From positions 1 through 55,585 of the forward strand of contig NZ_NFLJ01000018.1 in NCBI RefSeq assembly GCF_002160865.1: a stretch of 55,585 nt of DNA, written 5' to 3'. The position numbers and the translations under genes were made by a program. Positions 26,899 through 36,477 of the stretch are shown here, piece by piece (position 1 is the stretch's first letter; each line of letters starts with the position of its first letter). The notes under the pieces were generated by a model that was not told the origin of the DNA, did not search any database, and saw only the letters and a program-made list of their open reading frames with translations. The stretch comes from Massiliimicrobium timonense (GTDB taxonomy: Bacteria > Bacillota_I > Bacilli_A > Erysipelotrichales > Coprobacillaceae).

Positions 26899-27168
26899 AT
26901 GATTTTTGGTAATGATTCAAAAGCGATTCCATTATATCAATCATTAAGTATTGATTTTCAAAAAAATATACAGTCTTATTTAGTGGGATTACGCACTTTA
27001 TCTATTTATGAAAGATGGATTGAACATCATGAAAAAGAAGCTTTAATGATTGATCAAAAATTAGAAGCACATCAATCATCTTATCCATATAGTGTTGAAA
27101 TAGAAATGCAACAAGCTCTTATCCAAAATATAAATTCTTTAAGAACCATAGATTTTGTAGATTTATAG
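26899..27168 (+). CDS. Hypothetical 89-residue protein or gene remnant
   Basis: An open frame beginning MIFGNDSKAIPLYQSLSIDF. Charged, helical-looking, no signal or membrane segment, no recognised family. It has no ribosome binding site and starts 9 bases after a terminator, so it may be the 3' remnant of a larger gene rather than an expressed one. The composition is protein-like and a good stop is present, so a real small gene cannot be excluded. Confidence 0.35.
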   Translation: MIFGNDSKAIPLYQSLSIDFQKNIQSYLVGLRTLSIYERWIEHHEKEALMIDQKLEAHQSSYPYSVEIEMQQALIQNINSLRTIDFVDL

Positions 27169-27229
27169 TATTGTAAAAATAAAAAACAGGAGTACAATAA
27201 TTGATTGTATAGGGAAAGGGGAGAAAAGG

Positions 27230-28573
27230 ATGGATCAGAGTCGAAAATCTACAGATTTAATTTATGGGAGTATAGCAAAATCTATATTCTGGTTTTCTAT
27301 TCCTTTGTTGATAGGAAATTTATTTCAACAATTATACAATACCGTTGATGCATATGTTGTAGGAAATTATGTTTCTAAACAGGCATTAGCTGCTGTGGGG
27401 GCATCTTCACCCATTACCAATATGTTAATTGGTTTCTTTATGGGTCTAGCAACAGGAGCAGGTGTTGTTATTGCACAATATTATGGTGCTAACGATAAAA
27501 AAAGATTAAAGCAGTCAATTCACAGTTCAGCAGCTTTAACCCTCGTGATGGCTATATTTTTAACGATATTAGGTGTACTTTTGACAAATCCACTTTTACA
27601 TCTCATTGGTATACCTGCTGATGTTTTTCCAGAATCATCCACATATTTAACGATTTATTTTGGAGGTATAACTTTTGCATTGATTTATAATATGGGAGCT
27701 GGAGTCTTACGTGCAATCGGTGATTCCAAAAGACCACTTTATTTTTTAGTTGTTGCCTGTTTAACAAATATTGTTTTAGATTTATTATTTGTAAGAGTCT
27801 TTCATATGGGTGTTGCCGGAGCAGCCATTGCGACAGATATTTCTCAAGCATTAAGTGCATTGCTTGTTTGTATTGTTTTGATGAAAAGTGATGAAGTTTA
27901 TGCTTTAAAAGTCAAAGATATACGTTTTCACTTACCTATTTTAAAACGTATTATCACTATTGGTTTACCAACCGCATTACAACAAAGTATTGTGTCTTTA
28001 TCCAATGTTGTGGTTCAATCCTATGTCAATGCCTTTGGTTCAGATGTTGTCGCAGGATATTCAGCAACTATTCGTATTGATGGTTTTGTGAATTTACCTT
28101 TACAAAGTTTCAATATGGCGATTACAACATTTGTTGGACAAAATATTGGTGCTAAACGTTTTGATCGTGTCAAACGTGGTTCAAAGATTGCATTGTGGAT
28201 GACATTTGCAGTTGTTGGAGCGATGGCTATTTTCTTATTCTTCTTTGGTAAAAACGTTATTAGTATTTTTAATAGTGATCCAGCTGTTGTTGAGGCAGGA
28301 TGGAAGATGTTATTTGCCTTTATCACTTGTTATATTGTTTTACCAATTGTCCAAATTTATAATGGTGTTTTAAGAGGAGCAGGAAAATCATCAATTCCAA
28401 TGTATATTATGGTTTTTAACTTTGTGATATTACGTCAAATTTATTTAGCCATTATCACCTCTATAACAAATGATGTGTTTTTTGTATTCTTTGGATGGCC
28501 TGTCACATGGATCAGTGCAGCTATTATGTTTATGATTTATTATCACAAAGTCAAATGGTTACCTGAACAATAA
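27230..28573 (+). CDS. MATE-family efflux transporter
   Basis: A 447-residue, 12-span membrane transporter of the MATE/DinF superfamily, which exports drugs or metabolites using a Na+ or H+ gradient. The first helices (WFSIPLLIGNLFQQLYNTVDAY) and the repeat-half motif PTALQQSIVSLSNVVVQSYV are typical. GGGGAG precedes the ATG. Monocistronic; it ends at a hairpin shared with ispH from the other strand. The substrate is not deducible. Confidence 0.9.
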   Translation: MDQSRKSTDLIYGSIAKSIFWFSIPLLIGNLFQQLYNTVDAYVVGNYVSKQALAAVGASSPITNMLIGFFMGLATGAGVVIAQYYGANDKKRLKQSIHSSAALTLVMAIFLTILGVLLTNPLLHLIGIPADVFPESSTYLTIYFGGITFALIYNMGAGVLRAIGDSKRPLYFLVVACLTNIVLDLLFVRVFHMGVAGAAIATDISQALSALLVCIVLMKSDEVYALKVKDIRFHLPILKRIITIGLPTALQQSIVSLSNVVVQSYVNAFGSDVVAGYSATIRIDGFVNLPLQSFNMAITTFVGQNIGAKRFDRVKRGSKIALWMTFAVVGAMAIFLFFFGKNVISIFNSDPAVVEAGWKMLFAFITCYIVLPIVQIYNGVLRGAGKSSIPMYIMVFNFVILRQIYLAIITSITNDVFFVFFGWPVTWISAAIMFMIYYHKVKWLPEQ

Positions 28574-28574
28574 A

Positions 28575-28596
28575 AAATGCATGTTTCCATGCATTT
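28575..28596. terminator. Shared terminator of MATE gene and ispH
   Basis: AAATGCATG (28575-28583) and CATGCATTT (28588-28596), loop TTTC, A/T flanks on both sides. Confidence 0.75.
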
Positions 28597-29506
28597 AATC
28601 AAGAATTTTTGTAAAGTCAATAGGTTGCTTATCAAAAGTCTGAGAGTTCGATTCATCAAACTGTTTTAAAAAATCAATGACCTGATTAGTCAGATAGGTT
28701 GGTGTTGATGCTCCTGATGATACAGCAGCCTTTTTTTTGCCTTTTAACCATTCAATATTCAAATCATCCAGACATTCAATCATATGAACTTCTTTGTTTT
28801 GACTGGCAATACTTGCCAGTTTTTGTGTATTGTTAGAATGAGGATCACCAACAATAAAAACAATATCAATATCCTCATCCATATTCTTAATCGCTTCCTG
28901 TCTAATTTGTGTTGCTTTACAAGTTTCTTTTTCAATCTGGACATGAGGAAGAATGGTTTTGGCATATTCACATAAATCATAGACATCATATAATGACATT
29001 GTTGTCTGATTGGTTATGACATATTTTTGATTGGCAGGTATCTTCTGTAAATCTTCTTTCTTTGTGATAAGATGCACTTTTTTCTCATTAATAGAAATAG
29101 CTCCTTCGGCTTCAGGATGACCTTTTTTTCCAATATATAAGATTTCATATCCTTCATCAAGTCTTGCTTTTATCAAATCATGCGTTTTAATGACGTCTAA
29201 ACATGATGCATCAATAATATTTAAACCTTTTTCTTTGGCTTTTTGAAAAACCTTTTCACTTGCTCCATGAGCGGTAATAATAACAGTACCTTCATGGACA
29301 TGATCTAAAAGTTCTAGACGTGTCAAATGAGGGATATCAATTGTTTGAATACCTCTTTTCTTTAGTGCATCAACAATATATTGGTTATGAACAATCATAC
29401 CTAAAATATAGATAGGTTGTTTTTCATTTTGAGCATTTTTAGCCATTTGGATGGCACGAACAACGCCTTTGCAGTAACCTCTAGGCGTAATTGCTTTCAC
29501 TTGCAT
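28595..29506 (-). CDS. ispH: 4-hydroxy-3-methylbut-2-enyl diphosphate reductase
   Basis: Last step of the MEP isoprenoid pathway; a cytoplasmic iron-sulfur enzyme. 303 residues from the ATG at 29506, preceded by GAGGTG; the GTG 9 bases upstream is part of that site. Cluster cysteines are visible in PRGYCKGV, DASCLDVI and KETCKATQ, and the TGH-type substrate motif region is VITAHGAS. With ispG at 38072-39133 it shows use of the MEP route. Position before yqfQ-cshB-nfo matches B. subtilis yqfP. Confidence 0.94.
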   Translation of the reverse strand: MQVKAITPRGYCKGVVRAIQMAKNAQNEKQPIYILGMIVHNQYIVDALKKRGIQTIDIPHLTRLELLDHVHEGTVIITAHGASEKVFQKAKEKGLNIIDASCLDVIKTHDLIKARLDEGYEILYIGKKGHPEAEGAISINEKKVHLITKKEDLQKIPANQKYVITNQTTMSLYDVYDLCEYAKTILPHVQIEKETCKATQIRQEAIKNMDEDIDIVFIVGDPHSNNTQKLASIASQNKEVHMIECLDDLNIEWLKGKKKAAVSSGASTPTYLTNQVIDFLKQFDESNSQTFDKQPIDFTKILD

Positions 29507-29586
29507 GTTTTTCACCTCATCAACATTGTAACATAATTTCTTGTGATGATGAAGAAATCTTTATATAATGGAATGAGGTGATAAAA

Positions 29587-30189
29587 ATGCATATACAACA
29601 AGTTTCTCAACAACTCAATTTATCTAAAAAAGCAATAATGCTTTATGAACAAAAAGGATTAATTCAGTCTCAAAAAGATCAATATGGTTATCGTGTTTAT
29701 CAAGACAAAGATATTGAAAGATTAATACAGATTAAATGTTTAAGACAACTTGATTTTTCTATTTCTCAAATCAAAGATATCCTTTTTCATCATCAATATG
29801 ATATCTTTGATTTTAAAAAAGAAGAATATGAAAAAAAGATTTTTGAGATGGAAACATCTTTACAATATATTGATGAGGTCAAAGAAAATCTCATGCAAAA
29901 ACAGTCATTAGAATATTTAAGTCATCACTTAGAACAAGCTAAGCAATTGAAAGAAATCAATTCTTCTACCCAAACAATTCTCCCCTTTGAAAAAATAGTG
30001 GTGGGGTTATCACTTTTGATTTATGCTTTATTTTTATTTGTTGATGATTCTTTTTTATCTCTTTTTGCTTCTTTCGCTATACTTTTGATTTTAGCAATCC
30101 ACTTTTCTTCTAGATTGAGATTGCTTTTATATGAAATCTATCAAAAGTATAAAAAGGAGTTGCTTTACCCTAAGGGCAGGGATATATAA
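29587..30189 (+). CDS. MerR-type regulator with C-terminal membrane segments
   Basis: A 200-residue protein. Start ATG 29587 with GAGGTG upstream. An N-terminal MerR winged helix (IQQVSQQLNLSKKAIMLYEQ ... YRVYQDKDIERL) and a dimerisation helix (about 75-125) are followed by two hydrophobic segments (about 138-178), so the regulator is probably membrane-tethered. It lies 20 bases before a membrane MutS-like ATPase gene, so the two are probably one operon. The signal sensed is unknown. Confidence 0.8.
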   Translation: MHIQQVSQQLNLSKKAIMLYEQKGLIQSQKDQYGYRVYQDKDIERLIQIKCLRQLDFSISQIKDILFHHQYDIFDFKKEEYEKKIFEMETSLQYIDEVKENLMQKQSLEYLSHHLEQAKQLKEINSSTQTILPFEKIVVGLSLLIYALFLFVDDSFLSLFASFAILLILAIHFSSRLRLLLYEIYQKYKKELLYPKGRDI

Positions 30190-30209
30190 TTAAGATGAGG
30201 TGAAATGAT

Positions 30210-31778
30210 ATGTGGATTTTTTGGACAGTTGTTATTTTGATGATTTTAAGTGTTATGATTTTAAAAGGGTTATGGAATCTTTGGATGCATCAAAGATTAT
30301 TGCATCTTTTCCGTTATCAGATGGCAAAAAATGATGTAGAGTGGAATCAGGAATATGCGAAAAAACTGAATCAATATGCTTTGACACAACAAGAAATTGA
30401 TGATTTTCAGTTGTGCCAAGTTTTACAAAAATGTGATTATACTTATACGAATATTGGTAGAGAATATATGTATGGACGTATGGTTTCAGGAAAATATGAA
30501 TATCAGCTTTTAGAAACTATGATTGAACGTTATAAAGATCAAAAGATTTTATCACATACTTTATATGAATTATATCAGTTAAGCAAAGAATATGATCGTT
30601 GTTTAGGATTGTTTGATCATCATGATGTTTTTACATTATGGGAAAAAAGATTGATTCAAGTTTTAAGTTTTGGTCCACTTTTATTTCTTTTAGCATTTTT
30701 TGTGTTTGGTCACAATATTTGGCTCCCTTTTTCTTTATATCTTGGGATAATGGTTGCTTTACATACTTATTTTAGTCAGCGTATACAAACAATAATGAGT
30801 GAAACCATGAGTTATTGTTGTATGGTTGAAACATTTTCACGTCTTATCAATCATCATGTTTTTCCAGAGTCTATCATTCAAGATGCCCTTTGTTTTATAA
30901 AAAAAGAAAAAAGATATACTTTTTTGACACGCATGATTTCTAAAGTTTCAAAAATTGATGTCTTTTATTTCACCCAAACTATCCAAAGTTTTCTTTTTAT
31001 ATCTTTACACCAGTATTTTACGCTTTTAAAACATCGCCAAGATATAGAAAAACATATGATGTTGATTTATGAGTATATTGGTATCGCTGATTTAGCTTTA
31101 AGTGTCTTGTTGTTACGTGAACATGAACAGACATGTTTACCAGTATTTGTTGATGAGAAAAAAATATCGTTTGTCGAAGCATATCATCCATTGATTAAAA
31201 ATCCTGTGAAAAATAGTTTTACAACATCTCATTCATGCATGATTACAGGCTCAAATGCTTCGGGGAAATCAACGTTTTTAAAAGTGATAGGTGTCAACAT
31301 GGTTATGGCAAAAACTTTACATACTTGTTTTGCTGATGAATGGATATGTTATGATTTTACGATTCATAGTGCTATCCATATGAAGGATGATTTAACATCA
31401 GGAGATAGTTATTATGTCAAAGAAATTAAAACATTAAAAACGATGATTGATGATGTGAAAGTGAAAGATTGTCTTATTTTTATTGATGAAATACTAAGGG
31501 GAACAAATGAAACAGAACGTGTCATGATTTCACAGGCTATTTTAAATTATTTATTTCAATCATCATCCATTGTTTTGGTAACAACCCATGATTTATCATT
31601 AGTTGAAAAATTTCAAGATATTGATCAATACTGTTTCCGTGATGCAATTATCAATCAACAGCTGTCTTGTGACTATAAAATTCATAAAGGACGTTGTACA
31701 GTAGGGAACGCTATCGCATTATTGGAAATTTATGGTTATCATCAAGATATATTGTGTCATTTAAAAAAGCCTAACTAG
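30210..31778 (+). CDS. Membrane-anchored MutS-like ATPase
   Basis: A 522-residue protein with an N-terminal membrane segment (residues 1-20), two more in the middle (about 155-190), and a C-terminal MutS ATPase domain: Walker A ITGSNASGKSTF (about 345-356), Walker B CLIFIDEILRGTNETE and the H-loop VTTHD. Mismatch-recognition and clamp domains of true MutS are absent. Such proteins are common in Bacillota but uncharacterised; a role in mismatch repair is unlikely. Paired with the membrane MerR gene just upstream. Confidence 0.8.
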   Translation: MWIFWTVVILMILSVMILKGLWNLWMHQRLLHLFRYQMAKNDVEWNQEYAKKLNQYALTQQEIDDFQLCQVLQKCDYTYTNIGREYMYGRMVSGKYEYQLLETMIERYKDQKILSHTLYELYQLSKEYDRCLGLFDHHDVFTLWEKRLIQVLSFGPLLFLLAFFVFGHNIWLPFSLYLGIMVALHTYFSQRIQTIMSETMSYCCMVETFSRLINHHVFPESIIQDALCFIKKEKRYTFLTRMISKVSKIDVFYFTQTIQSFLFISLHQYFTLLKHRQDIEKHMMLIYEYIGIADLALSVLLLREHEQTCLPVFVDEKKISFVEAYHPLIKNPVKNSFTTSHSCMITGSNASGKSTFLKVIGVNMVMAKTLHTCFADEWICYDFTIHSAIHMKDDLTSGDSYYVKEIKTLKTMIDDVKVKDCLIFIDEILRGTNETERVMISQAILNYLFQSSSIVLVTTHDLSLVEKFQDIDQYCFRDAIINQQLSCDYKIHKGRCTVGNAIALLEIYGYHQDILCHLKKPN

Positions 31779-32103
31779 GCTTTTTTGTTGGATACATATT
31801 TTCAAATGGCTGTGTTTCCACATGTACATTTTTATCAATATCTTCATCTATATCATCAAATTGCATACTTTTCACAGCTTTGACAACACGAAAAGCTGTT
31901 TTGGCATTGTGTAAAACAGGCTGCAACTGATGAATGATTGGAATGAGTTGATTAGCTGTATATAATGTTTTTTGAGCAGTTTGAATTGTTGAAGCTAAAT
32001 TCATTTGATGAAGTGAATATCGCATAGATTGTAAAAGAGATGGTTTTTGATACATCATAGGATAATATGGATAAAAATCATAGGGTGGATATTGTGGATA
32101 CAT
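31771..32103 (-). CDS. yqfQ: YqfQ/VrrA-like protein (spore-coat associated family)
   Basis: A 110-residue protein from the ATG at 32103 with AGGAGGTG upstream. The N-terminus is Pro/Tyr-rich (MYPQYPPYDFYPYYPMMYQ), as in spore coat and YppG/YqfQ-like proteins, followed by helices (TANQLIPIIHQLQPVLHNAK) and an acidic tail. Assigned to YqfQ mainly because it sits between ispH and cshB, as in B. subtilis, although the orientation relative to cshB is reversed here. Its 3' end overlaps the MutS-like gene by 8 bases, convergently. Confidence 0.6.
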   Translation of the reverse strand: MYPQYPPYDFYPYYPMMYQKPSLLQSMRYSLHQMNLASTIQTAQKTLYTANQLIPIIHQLQPVLHNAKTAFRVVKAVKSMQFDDIDEDIDKNVHVETQPFENMYPTKKPS

Positions 32104-32304
32104 AGTGAACACCTCCTATGTTAAGATATGCCAAAAGAAAAAAGATGATACTTGTGTCTTCATAAAGAAAATTATGATTTTTTATACCTTTAGTTTGTCA
32201 ATTAAAAGATTGATACTACTGCCTAACATGATATAAATAATTCAATATACAAGACAAAATAATGTTACAGAAATAATATTATCATTTTTACATGTTGATA
32301 TCAT

Positions 32305-32408
32305 TTGAAAAGAAAGCAGAAATATTGTATATAATCGCGTTGTCATGATTGATATCTTTTCTTTGATAGATTCGTTAAAGAAAAGATAAGATTGTATCAA
32401 AGTTTTTT
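32305..32408 (+). promoter_or_regulatory. Possible upstream promoter and attenuator-like hairpin before cshB
   Basis: A promoter-like pair (TTGAAA 32305-32310, TATAAT 32330-32335, long 19-base spacer) is followed by a nested hairpin: TTGATA/TATCAA (32349-32354, 32395-32400) around ATCTTTTCTTT/AAAGAAAAGAT (32354-32364, 32377-32387), then six T at 32403-32408. This reads as a short terminated RNA or an attenuated second leader of cshB. The rest of the 32104-32462 gap shows no gene. Confidence 0.4.
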
Positions 32409-32435
32409 GCATTTTTATTTATTTTAGTGTATAAT
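32407..32435 (+). promoter_or_regulatory. cshB proximal promoter
   Basis: TTGCAT (32407-32412), 17-base spacer, TATAAT (32430-32435), about 28 bases before the start codon; AAAGGAGG at 32447-32454. Confidence 0.7.
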
Positions 32436-32462
32436 CATATGGCTTAAAGGAGGCGATATTAT

Positions 32463-33833
32463 ATGAAATTATTTGAACAGTATCAATTTCAACCTTTTAT
32501 CAAGGAAACATTACAAAAACTACAGTTTCAAGAACCAACAAAAATTCAAAAAGCTGTTATTCCTCTTGTGTATAAACATCGTGATGTCATTGGTATTTCG
32601 CAGACAGGAACAGGAAAAACACATGCTTTTTTAATACCTATCATGGATATGATTGAAACATCAATGGATTGTGTTCAAGCAGTTATTACTGCACCAACAA
32701 GAGAACTGGCACAACAAATCTATGAACAAGCCAAAATATTTATTGAGTTTAATAAAGATTTACGAGTTTCTTTAATTATTGGTGGGAAAGATAAACAAAA
32801 AACCATTTCAAAGTTAAATGTTCAACCTCATTTAGTTATTGGAACACCGGGTAGAATTAAAGACTTATCTTTAGATGAACAGGCTTTAAAGATTACAACA
32901 GCAGATATATTCGTTGTTGATGAAGCAGATATGACTTTAGAATATGGTTATTTAGAAGATATTGATGCAGTACTGGGAAAGATGAAAGACAATTTGCAGA
33001 TGCTTGTCTTTTCAGCAACCATTCCTCAAATGTTAAGACCTTTCCTTAAAAAATATATGGATGCACCAAAAATCATTGAAATAGATGAACATCTTTCTAC
33101 ATCACGAAATATTTCCCACTATTTATTACCAACAAAACATCGTGATCGTTATGATGTGTTAAAGCGTCTTATTGATGTGATTGATCCTTATATTTGTATT
33201 ATTTTCTGCAATAAACGTGAAGAAGTTGAGAAACTTAGTCATCAGTTACGTGAAGATGGTTATAAAGTTGGAGAAATTCATGGAAATCTGGAACCAAGAG
33301 AAAGACGTCAAATGATGCGACGTATTCAAAACATGGAATATCAATATATCGTGGCGACAGATATTGCCGCAAGAGGTATTGATATTGATGGAGTCAGTCA
33401 TATTATCAATATGGAATTTCCAACTGAACTTGATTTTTATATTCATCGTAGTGGTCGTTGTGGTCGAGGAAAATATACAGGTGAATGTTATAATATGTAT
33501 GATACATCTAATCAATCTATTGTTGAAGAATTGGAAAAGAAAGGGATTCATTTTGAAGTTAAGGAATTAAAGGGACAACAATTTGTTCAAACAAAAGAAC
33601 GTCAAAAACGTAAAAATCGTGTGAAACATCAAACGGAACTGGAAAAGAAGATTTCAGCTATTGTAAGAAAGCCAGTGAAAGTCAAACCGGGATATAAGAA
33701 GAAACGTAAAAGACAAATTGAAGAAATGGTTCATAAAGAAAAAAGAGCTATTATTAAACAGGATATCAGAAGACAGAAAAAAGAACGTGCAAAACAGGCA
33801 CAAAGAGAAAAAAGAGAAAGAGAGGCACAATAA
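32463..33833 (+). CDS. cshB: DEAD-box RNA helicase (CshB type)
   Basis: ATP-dependent RNA helicase, probably for ribosome assembly or cold adaptation. 456 residues. Q motif ([13 protein letters not shown]), motif I SQTGTGKT, Ia [10 protein letters not shown] as DEAD in VVDEADM, III SAT and [11 protein letters not shown] are present. The C-terminal 80 residues are very rich in Lys and Arg, a typical RNA-binding tail. cshB followed by nfo matches yqfR-yqfS of B. subtilis. The stop overlaps the nfo start by one base (TAATG). Confidence 0.93.
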   Translation: MKLFEQYQFQPFIKETLQKLQFQEPTKIQKAVIPLVYKHRDVIGISQTGTGKTHAFLIPIMDMIETSMDCVQAVITAPTRELAQQIYEQAKIFIEFNKDLRVSLIIGGKDKQKTISKLNVQPHLVIGTPGRIKDLSLDEQALKITTADIFVVDEADMTLEYGYLEDIDAVLGKMKDNLQMLVFSATIPQMLRPFLKKYMDAPKIIEIDEHLSTSRNISHYLLPTKHRDRYDVLKRLIDVIDPYICIIFCNKREEVEKLSHQLREDGYKVGEIHGNLEPRERRQMMRRIQNMEYQYIVATDIAARGIDIDGVSHIINMEFPTELDFYIHRSGRCGRGKYTGECYNMYDTSNQSIVEELEKKGIHFEVKELKGQQFVQTKERQKRKNRVKHQTELEKKISAIVRKPVKVKPGYKKKRKRQIEEMVHKEKRAIIKQDIRRQKKERAKQAQREKREREAQ

Positions 33834-34696
33834 TGTTGAAAATTGGAAGTCATGTTTCCATGAGTGGAAAAGAGATGTTATTGGGTTCTGTTAAAGAAGC
33901 TGTATCTTATGGTGCAAATACTTTTATGTTTTATACTGGAGCACCACAAAATACTGCTCGTAAGCCTGTTAGTCAATTGCGTGTTGAAGAAGCAAAAGAA
34001 TATATGAAAGAACATCATATATCAATTGATGATGTGGTTGTTCATGCACCTTATATTATTAATCTAGCTAATACTGTTAAACCTGAAACATATGAACTTG
34101 CCGTGCGCTTTTTAAAAGAAGAAATTGCCCGATGTGAAGAAATCGGTGTCAGTCGTCTTGTTTTGCATCCGGGTTCTCATGTCAAAGCTGGAGATGAAGC
34201 AGGATTAAAGCAGATTGTTAAGGGATTAAATGAGGTTTTACGTGAAGATCAAAAAGTTCATATTGCTTTAGAAACAATGGCTGGTAAAGGCAGTGAAATG
34301 GGAAGAACGTTTGATCAGATTCAATATATGATTGAAAATACAAAGCATAGTTCATTATTAGGTGTTTGTCTGGATACATGTCATATTCATGATGCGGGTT
34401 ATGATTTGACACATTTTGATGATATTTTAGAGGAATTTGATCAGAAGATAGGATTGGATCGTTTACTTGTTGTTCATGTGAATGATTCTAAAAATGAGCG
34501 TGGTGCTCATAAAGATCGTCATGAGAATATTGGTTATGGTTATATCGGATTTGAAACATTGAATCAAATTGTCCATCATCCTAAATTAAAAGATGTTCCA
34601 AAGATTCTTGAAACACCTTATATTGATGGAAAAGCACCTTATCGTGAAGAAATAGAGATGTTTATGCATCAGACATTTAATAGTGGTTTAAAATAA
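33833..34696 (+). CDS. nfo: Endonuclease IV (AP endonuclease)
   Basis: Cuts DNA at abasic sites in base excision repair; in spore formers it also protects germinating spores. 287 residues, TIM barrel with three zinc ions. Ligand motifs visible: [46 protein letters not shown] and the Glu in ILETPYID. Coupled to cshB. The last bases overlap a convergent small gene. Confidence 0.95.
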   Translation: MLKIGSHVSMSGKEMLLGSVKEAVSYGANTFMFYTGAPQNTARKPVSQLRVEEAKEYMKEHHISIDDVVVHAPYIINLANTVKPETYELAVRFLKEEIARCEEIGVSRLVLHPGSHVKAGDEAGLKQIVKGLNEVLREDQKVHIALETMAGKGSEMGRTFDQIQYMIENTKHSSLLGVCLDTCHIHDAGYDLTHFDDILEEFDQKIGLDRLLVVHVNDSKNERGAHKDRHENIGYGYIGFETLNQIVHHPKLKDVPKILETPYIDGKAPYREEIEMFMHQTFNSGLK

Positions 34697-34929
34697 CTAT
34701 TGAGTAATACAAATATTTTTTGACAAGTGAATTCACTTGTCAATTTTTTTATATAGTTTTCTAGAATAAAATGATATTGTTCATGTGCTAAAGCATATTG
34801 ATTGTTTTTGATCATATTGAGAATGCTTTGTTGTGTAGATTGGTCTAGTTCAATATCAAATTCTTTTAAAAGAACTTGAAAATCATCTAATTGTAGTCTT
34901 GATATATACTCGTTATTTTGATTTCTCAT
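34669..34929 (-). CDS. DUF2624 (YqfT-like) small protein
   Basis: An 86-residue helical protein with a good start (AAGGGGG five bases before the ATG). Its pattern, a helix ending [11 protein letters not shown], then IKNNQ and a C-terminal [15 protein letters not shown], resembles DUF2624, the family of YqfT that lies next to nfo in B. subtilis. Here it is convergent with nfo and overlaps its end by 28 bases. A perfect 24-bp palindrome with T-run, apparently the nfo terminator, lies inside its coding sequence. Function unknown. Confidence 0.6.
   Translation of the reverse strand: MRNQNNEYISRLQLDDFQVLLKEFDIELDQSTQQSILNMIKNNQYALAHEQYHFILENYIKKLTSEFTCQKIFVLLNSYFKPLLNV
34720..34750. terminator. 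Palindromic terminator of nfo within the DUF2624 gene
   Basis: A perfect 24-bp palindrome at 34720-34743 (TTGACAAGTGAA and its inverse, centre GAATTC) followed by seven T on the plus strand. On the minus strand the same bases encode LTSEFTCQ of the small protein. Confidence 0.75.
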
Positions 34930-34993
34930 ATTTGCCCCCTTAAATATATCCTATGTTGACTCCAGAAAAAAAGAACACTTTTTTGAAATAAGC

Positions 34994-35023
34994 TTGAAGT
35001 GATGATAAAAAATATGATAGAAT
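34994..35023 (+). promoter_or_regulatory. Promoter of the trigger-factor gene
   Basis: TTGAAG (34994-34999), 18-base spacer, extended -10 TGATAGAAT ending at 35023; AAAGGATT precedes the ATG at 35055. Confidence 0.6.
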
Positions 35024-35054
35024 ATGGACGTTTTTAAAAGAAAGGATTCAGATT

Positions 35055-36008
35055 ATGAGTAAAGTTAATCAATTAGGTAATTATAAAGGGATTGAAGTGA
35101 CAATTTCTTCACGTCAAGTCAATCAAGAAGATGTAGAAAGAGAAATTCAACAGTTATTGTCACAAAGAAGTCAACTTGTTGAAAAAGATGGAACAGTTGA
35201 AAATGGTGATGTCACAACAATTGATTTTAAAGGATTAAAAGATGGCGTTGCTTTTGATGGAGGGACAGCTGAAGGATATCAGTTAGAAATTGGTTCTGGT
35301 TCTTTCATTCCTGGTTTTGAAGAACAAATGATTGGTATGGCCAAAGGAGAAACAAGAGATTTAAATCTGACTTTCCCAGAAAATTATGGGGCAAAAGATT
35401 TGGCTGGAGCAGATGTTGTTTTTCAAGTGACAGTTCATCATATTGCTTCAAAAGTCAAAGCACAGCTTGATGAGGAATTTGTAAAATCATTACAAATTCC
35501 AGATGTGGAAACAGTAGATGATTTGAAGATGAAAATTCGTGAAGGTTTAGAAAATCAAAATATTCAAGCTTTAAATGCTGAAAAAGAAAATAAAGTTTTA
35601 GGTGTATTAATTGAAAATAGTGATGTAGAAGTAGAAGATGAAGATATTCAAAGAGCTTTAGATCAACATGTTCAGTATGTAACAAATGAATTAGCAAAAC
35701 AAGGAATGGCTTTAGAACAATATCTTCAAATGATGTCAATGGATCAAGATGCTTTACATGCTCAATTAATGCCAGCTGCAAAACAACAAGCTATTTTTGA
35801 AGCAATTATTGATGAAATTGTTAAAGTTGAAAACTTGATGACAAGTGATGAAGATGTTGATCGTCAAGTTGATTTAATGGCACAACAATATCAAATGGAT
35901 AAAAAAGATATTTTAGAAAAAATTGATTTAGAAGGATTAAGACGTGATTTAAATCGTATTCAAGCAAGTCAATTGATTTTAAACAGTGCAAAATTTATAG
36001 TAGAGTAA
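35055..36008 (+). CDS. Trigger factor-like chaperone lacking the ribosome-binding domain
   Basis: 317 residues, against about 430 for standard trigger factor. The N-terminal ribosome-binding domain and its GFRxGxxP signature are missing. The protein begins just before an FKBP-type PPIase domain (about 48-130: VTTIDFKGLKDGVAFDGG, GSGSFIPGFEEQMIGM) and continues into the trigger-factor C-terminal chaperone domain (about 135-317). The start is firm: promoter and SD lie directly upstream and no in-frame coding precedes it. No signal peptide, so cytoplasmic. A full-length tig may exist elsewhere. It may be a free folding factor rather than a ribosome-bound one. Confidence 0.85.
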   Translation: MSKVNQLGNYKGIEVTISSRQVNQEDVEREIQQLLSQRSQLVEKDGTVENGDVTTIDFKGLKDGVAFDGGTAEGYQLEIGSGSFIPGFEEQMIGMAKGETRDLNLTFPENYGAKDLAGADVVFQVTVHHIASKVKAQLDEEFVKSLQIPDVETVDDLKMKIREGLENQNIQALNAEKENKVLGVLIENSDVEVEDEDIQRALDQHVQYVTNELAKQGMALEQYLQMMSMDQDALHAQLMPAAKQQAIFEAIIDEIVKVENLMTSDEDVDRQVDLMAQQYQMDKKDILEKIDLEGLRRDLNRIQASQLILNSAKFIVE

Positions 36009-36032
36009 GATTGTCTAAGGGCAATCTTTTTT
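36007..36032 (+). terminator. Terminator of the trigger-factor gene
   Basis: AAGATTGTC (36007-36015) pairs with GGCAATCTT (36020-36028), followed by T. It begins within the TAA stop. Confidence 0.8.
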
Positions 36033-36477
36033 AATAAGAGTTTCATTTAAAAATGATATTTTCTGTGTATATCGTTTAATAGAATCTATTTCTCAAACAA
36101 TTGGACTTCAAAAAAGTTAGACTGTTGATACATTGGCAGGAAAAAATGAAATCATCTGTATAAATTTGTAGAAAGATGAGATATTTTTATGAAATTCGTC
36201 AATATTTGACTTCTTTAATATGACAGAAATCGGATGATTATAAGTTTTGGGTGAATCAAGATTCTGTCATTTATGATTGTAATATATTCTCGTAAGCATA
36301 AACCATTCATTGAGTTTTAGCAAGATTCATGACATCTTACATGATATGATTACTTTGCAACAAAAGTTTGATATGTTTATTATTTTGAGATATTTAAATA
36401 TCCACAAAAAATTCACTTTTTCTCCACAAAATATACAAATTTATTTGCATAATTATGAATGTGGAGGAATGATATAT
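36033..36477. other. Intergenic gap with no supported gene
   Basis: About 445 AT-rich bases. The plus strand has a short protein-like stretch (about 36228-36290, ending at TAA) that could be the decayed end of a gene, but it has no start and no recognisable family. No RNA gene seen. The only clear signal is GTGGAGG at 36461-36467 for the next gene. Confidence 0.5.
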
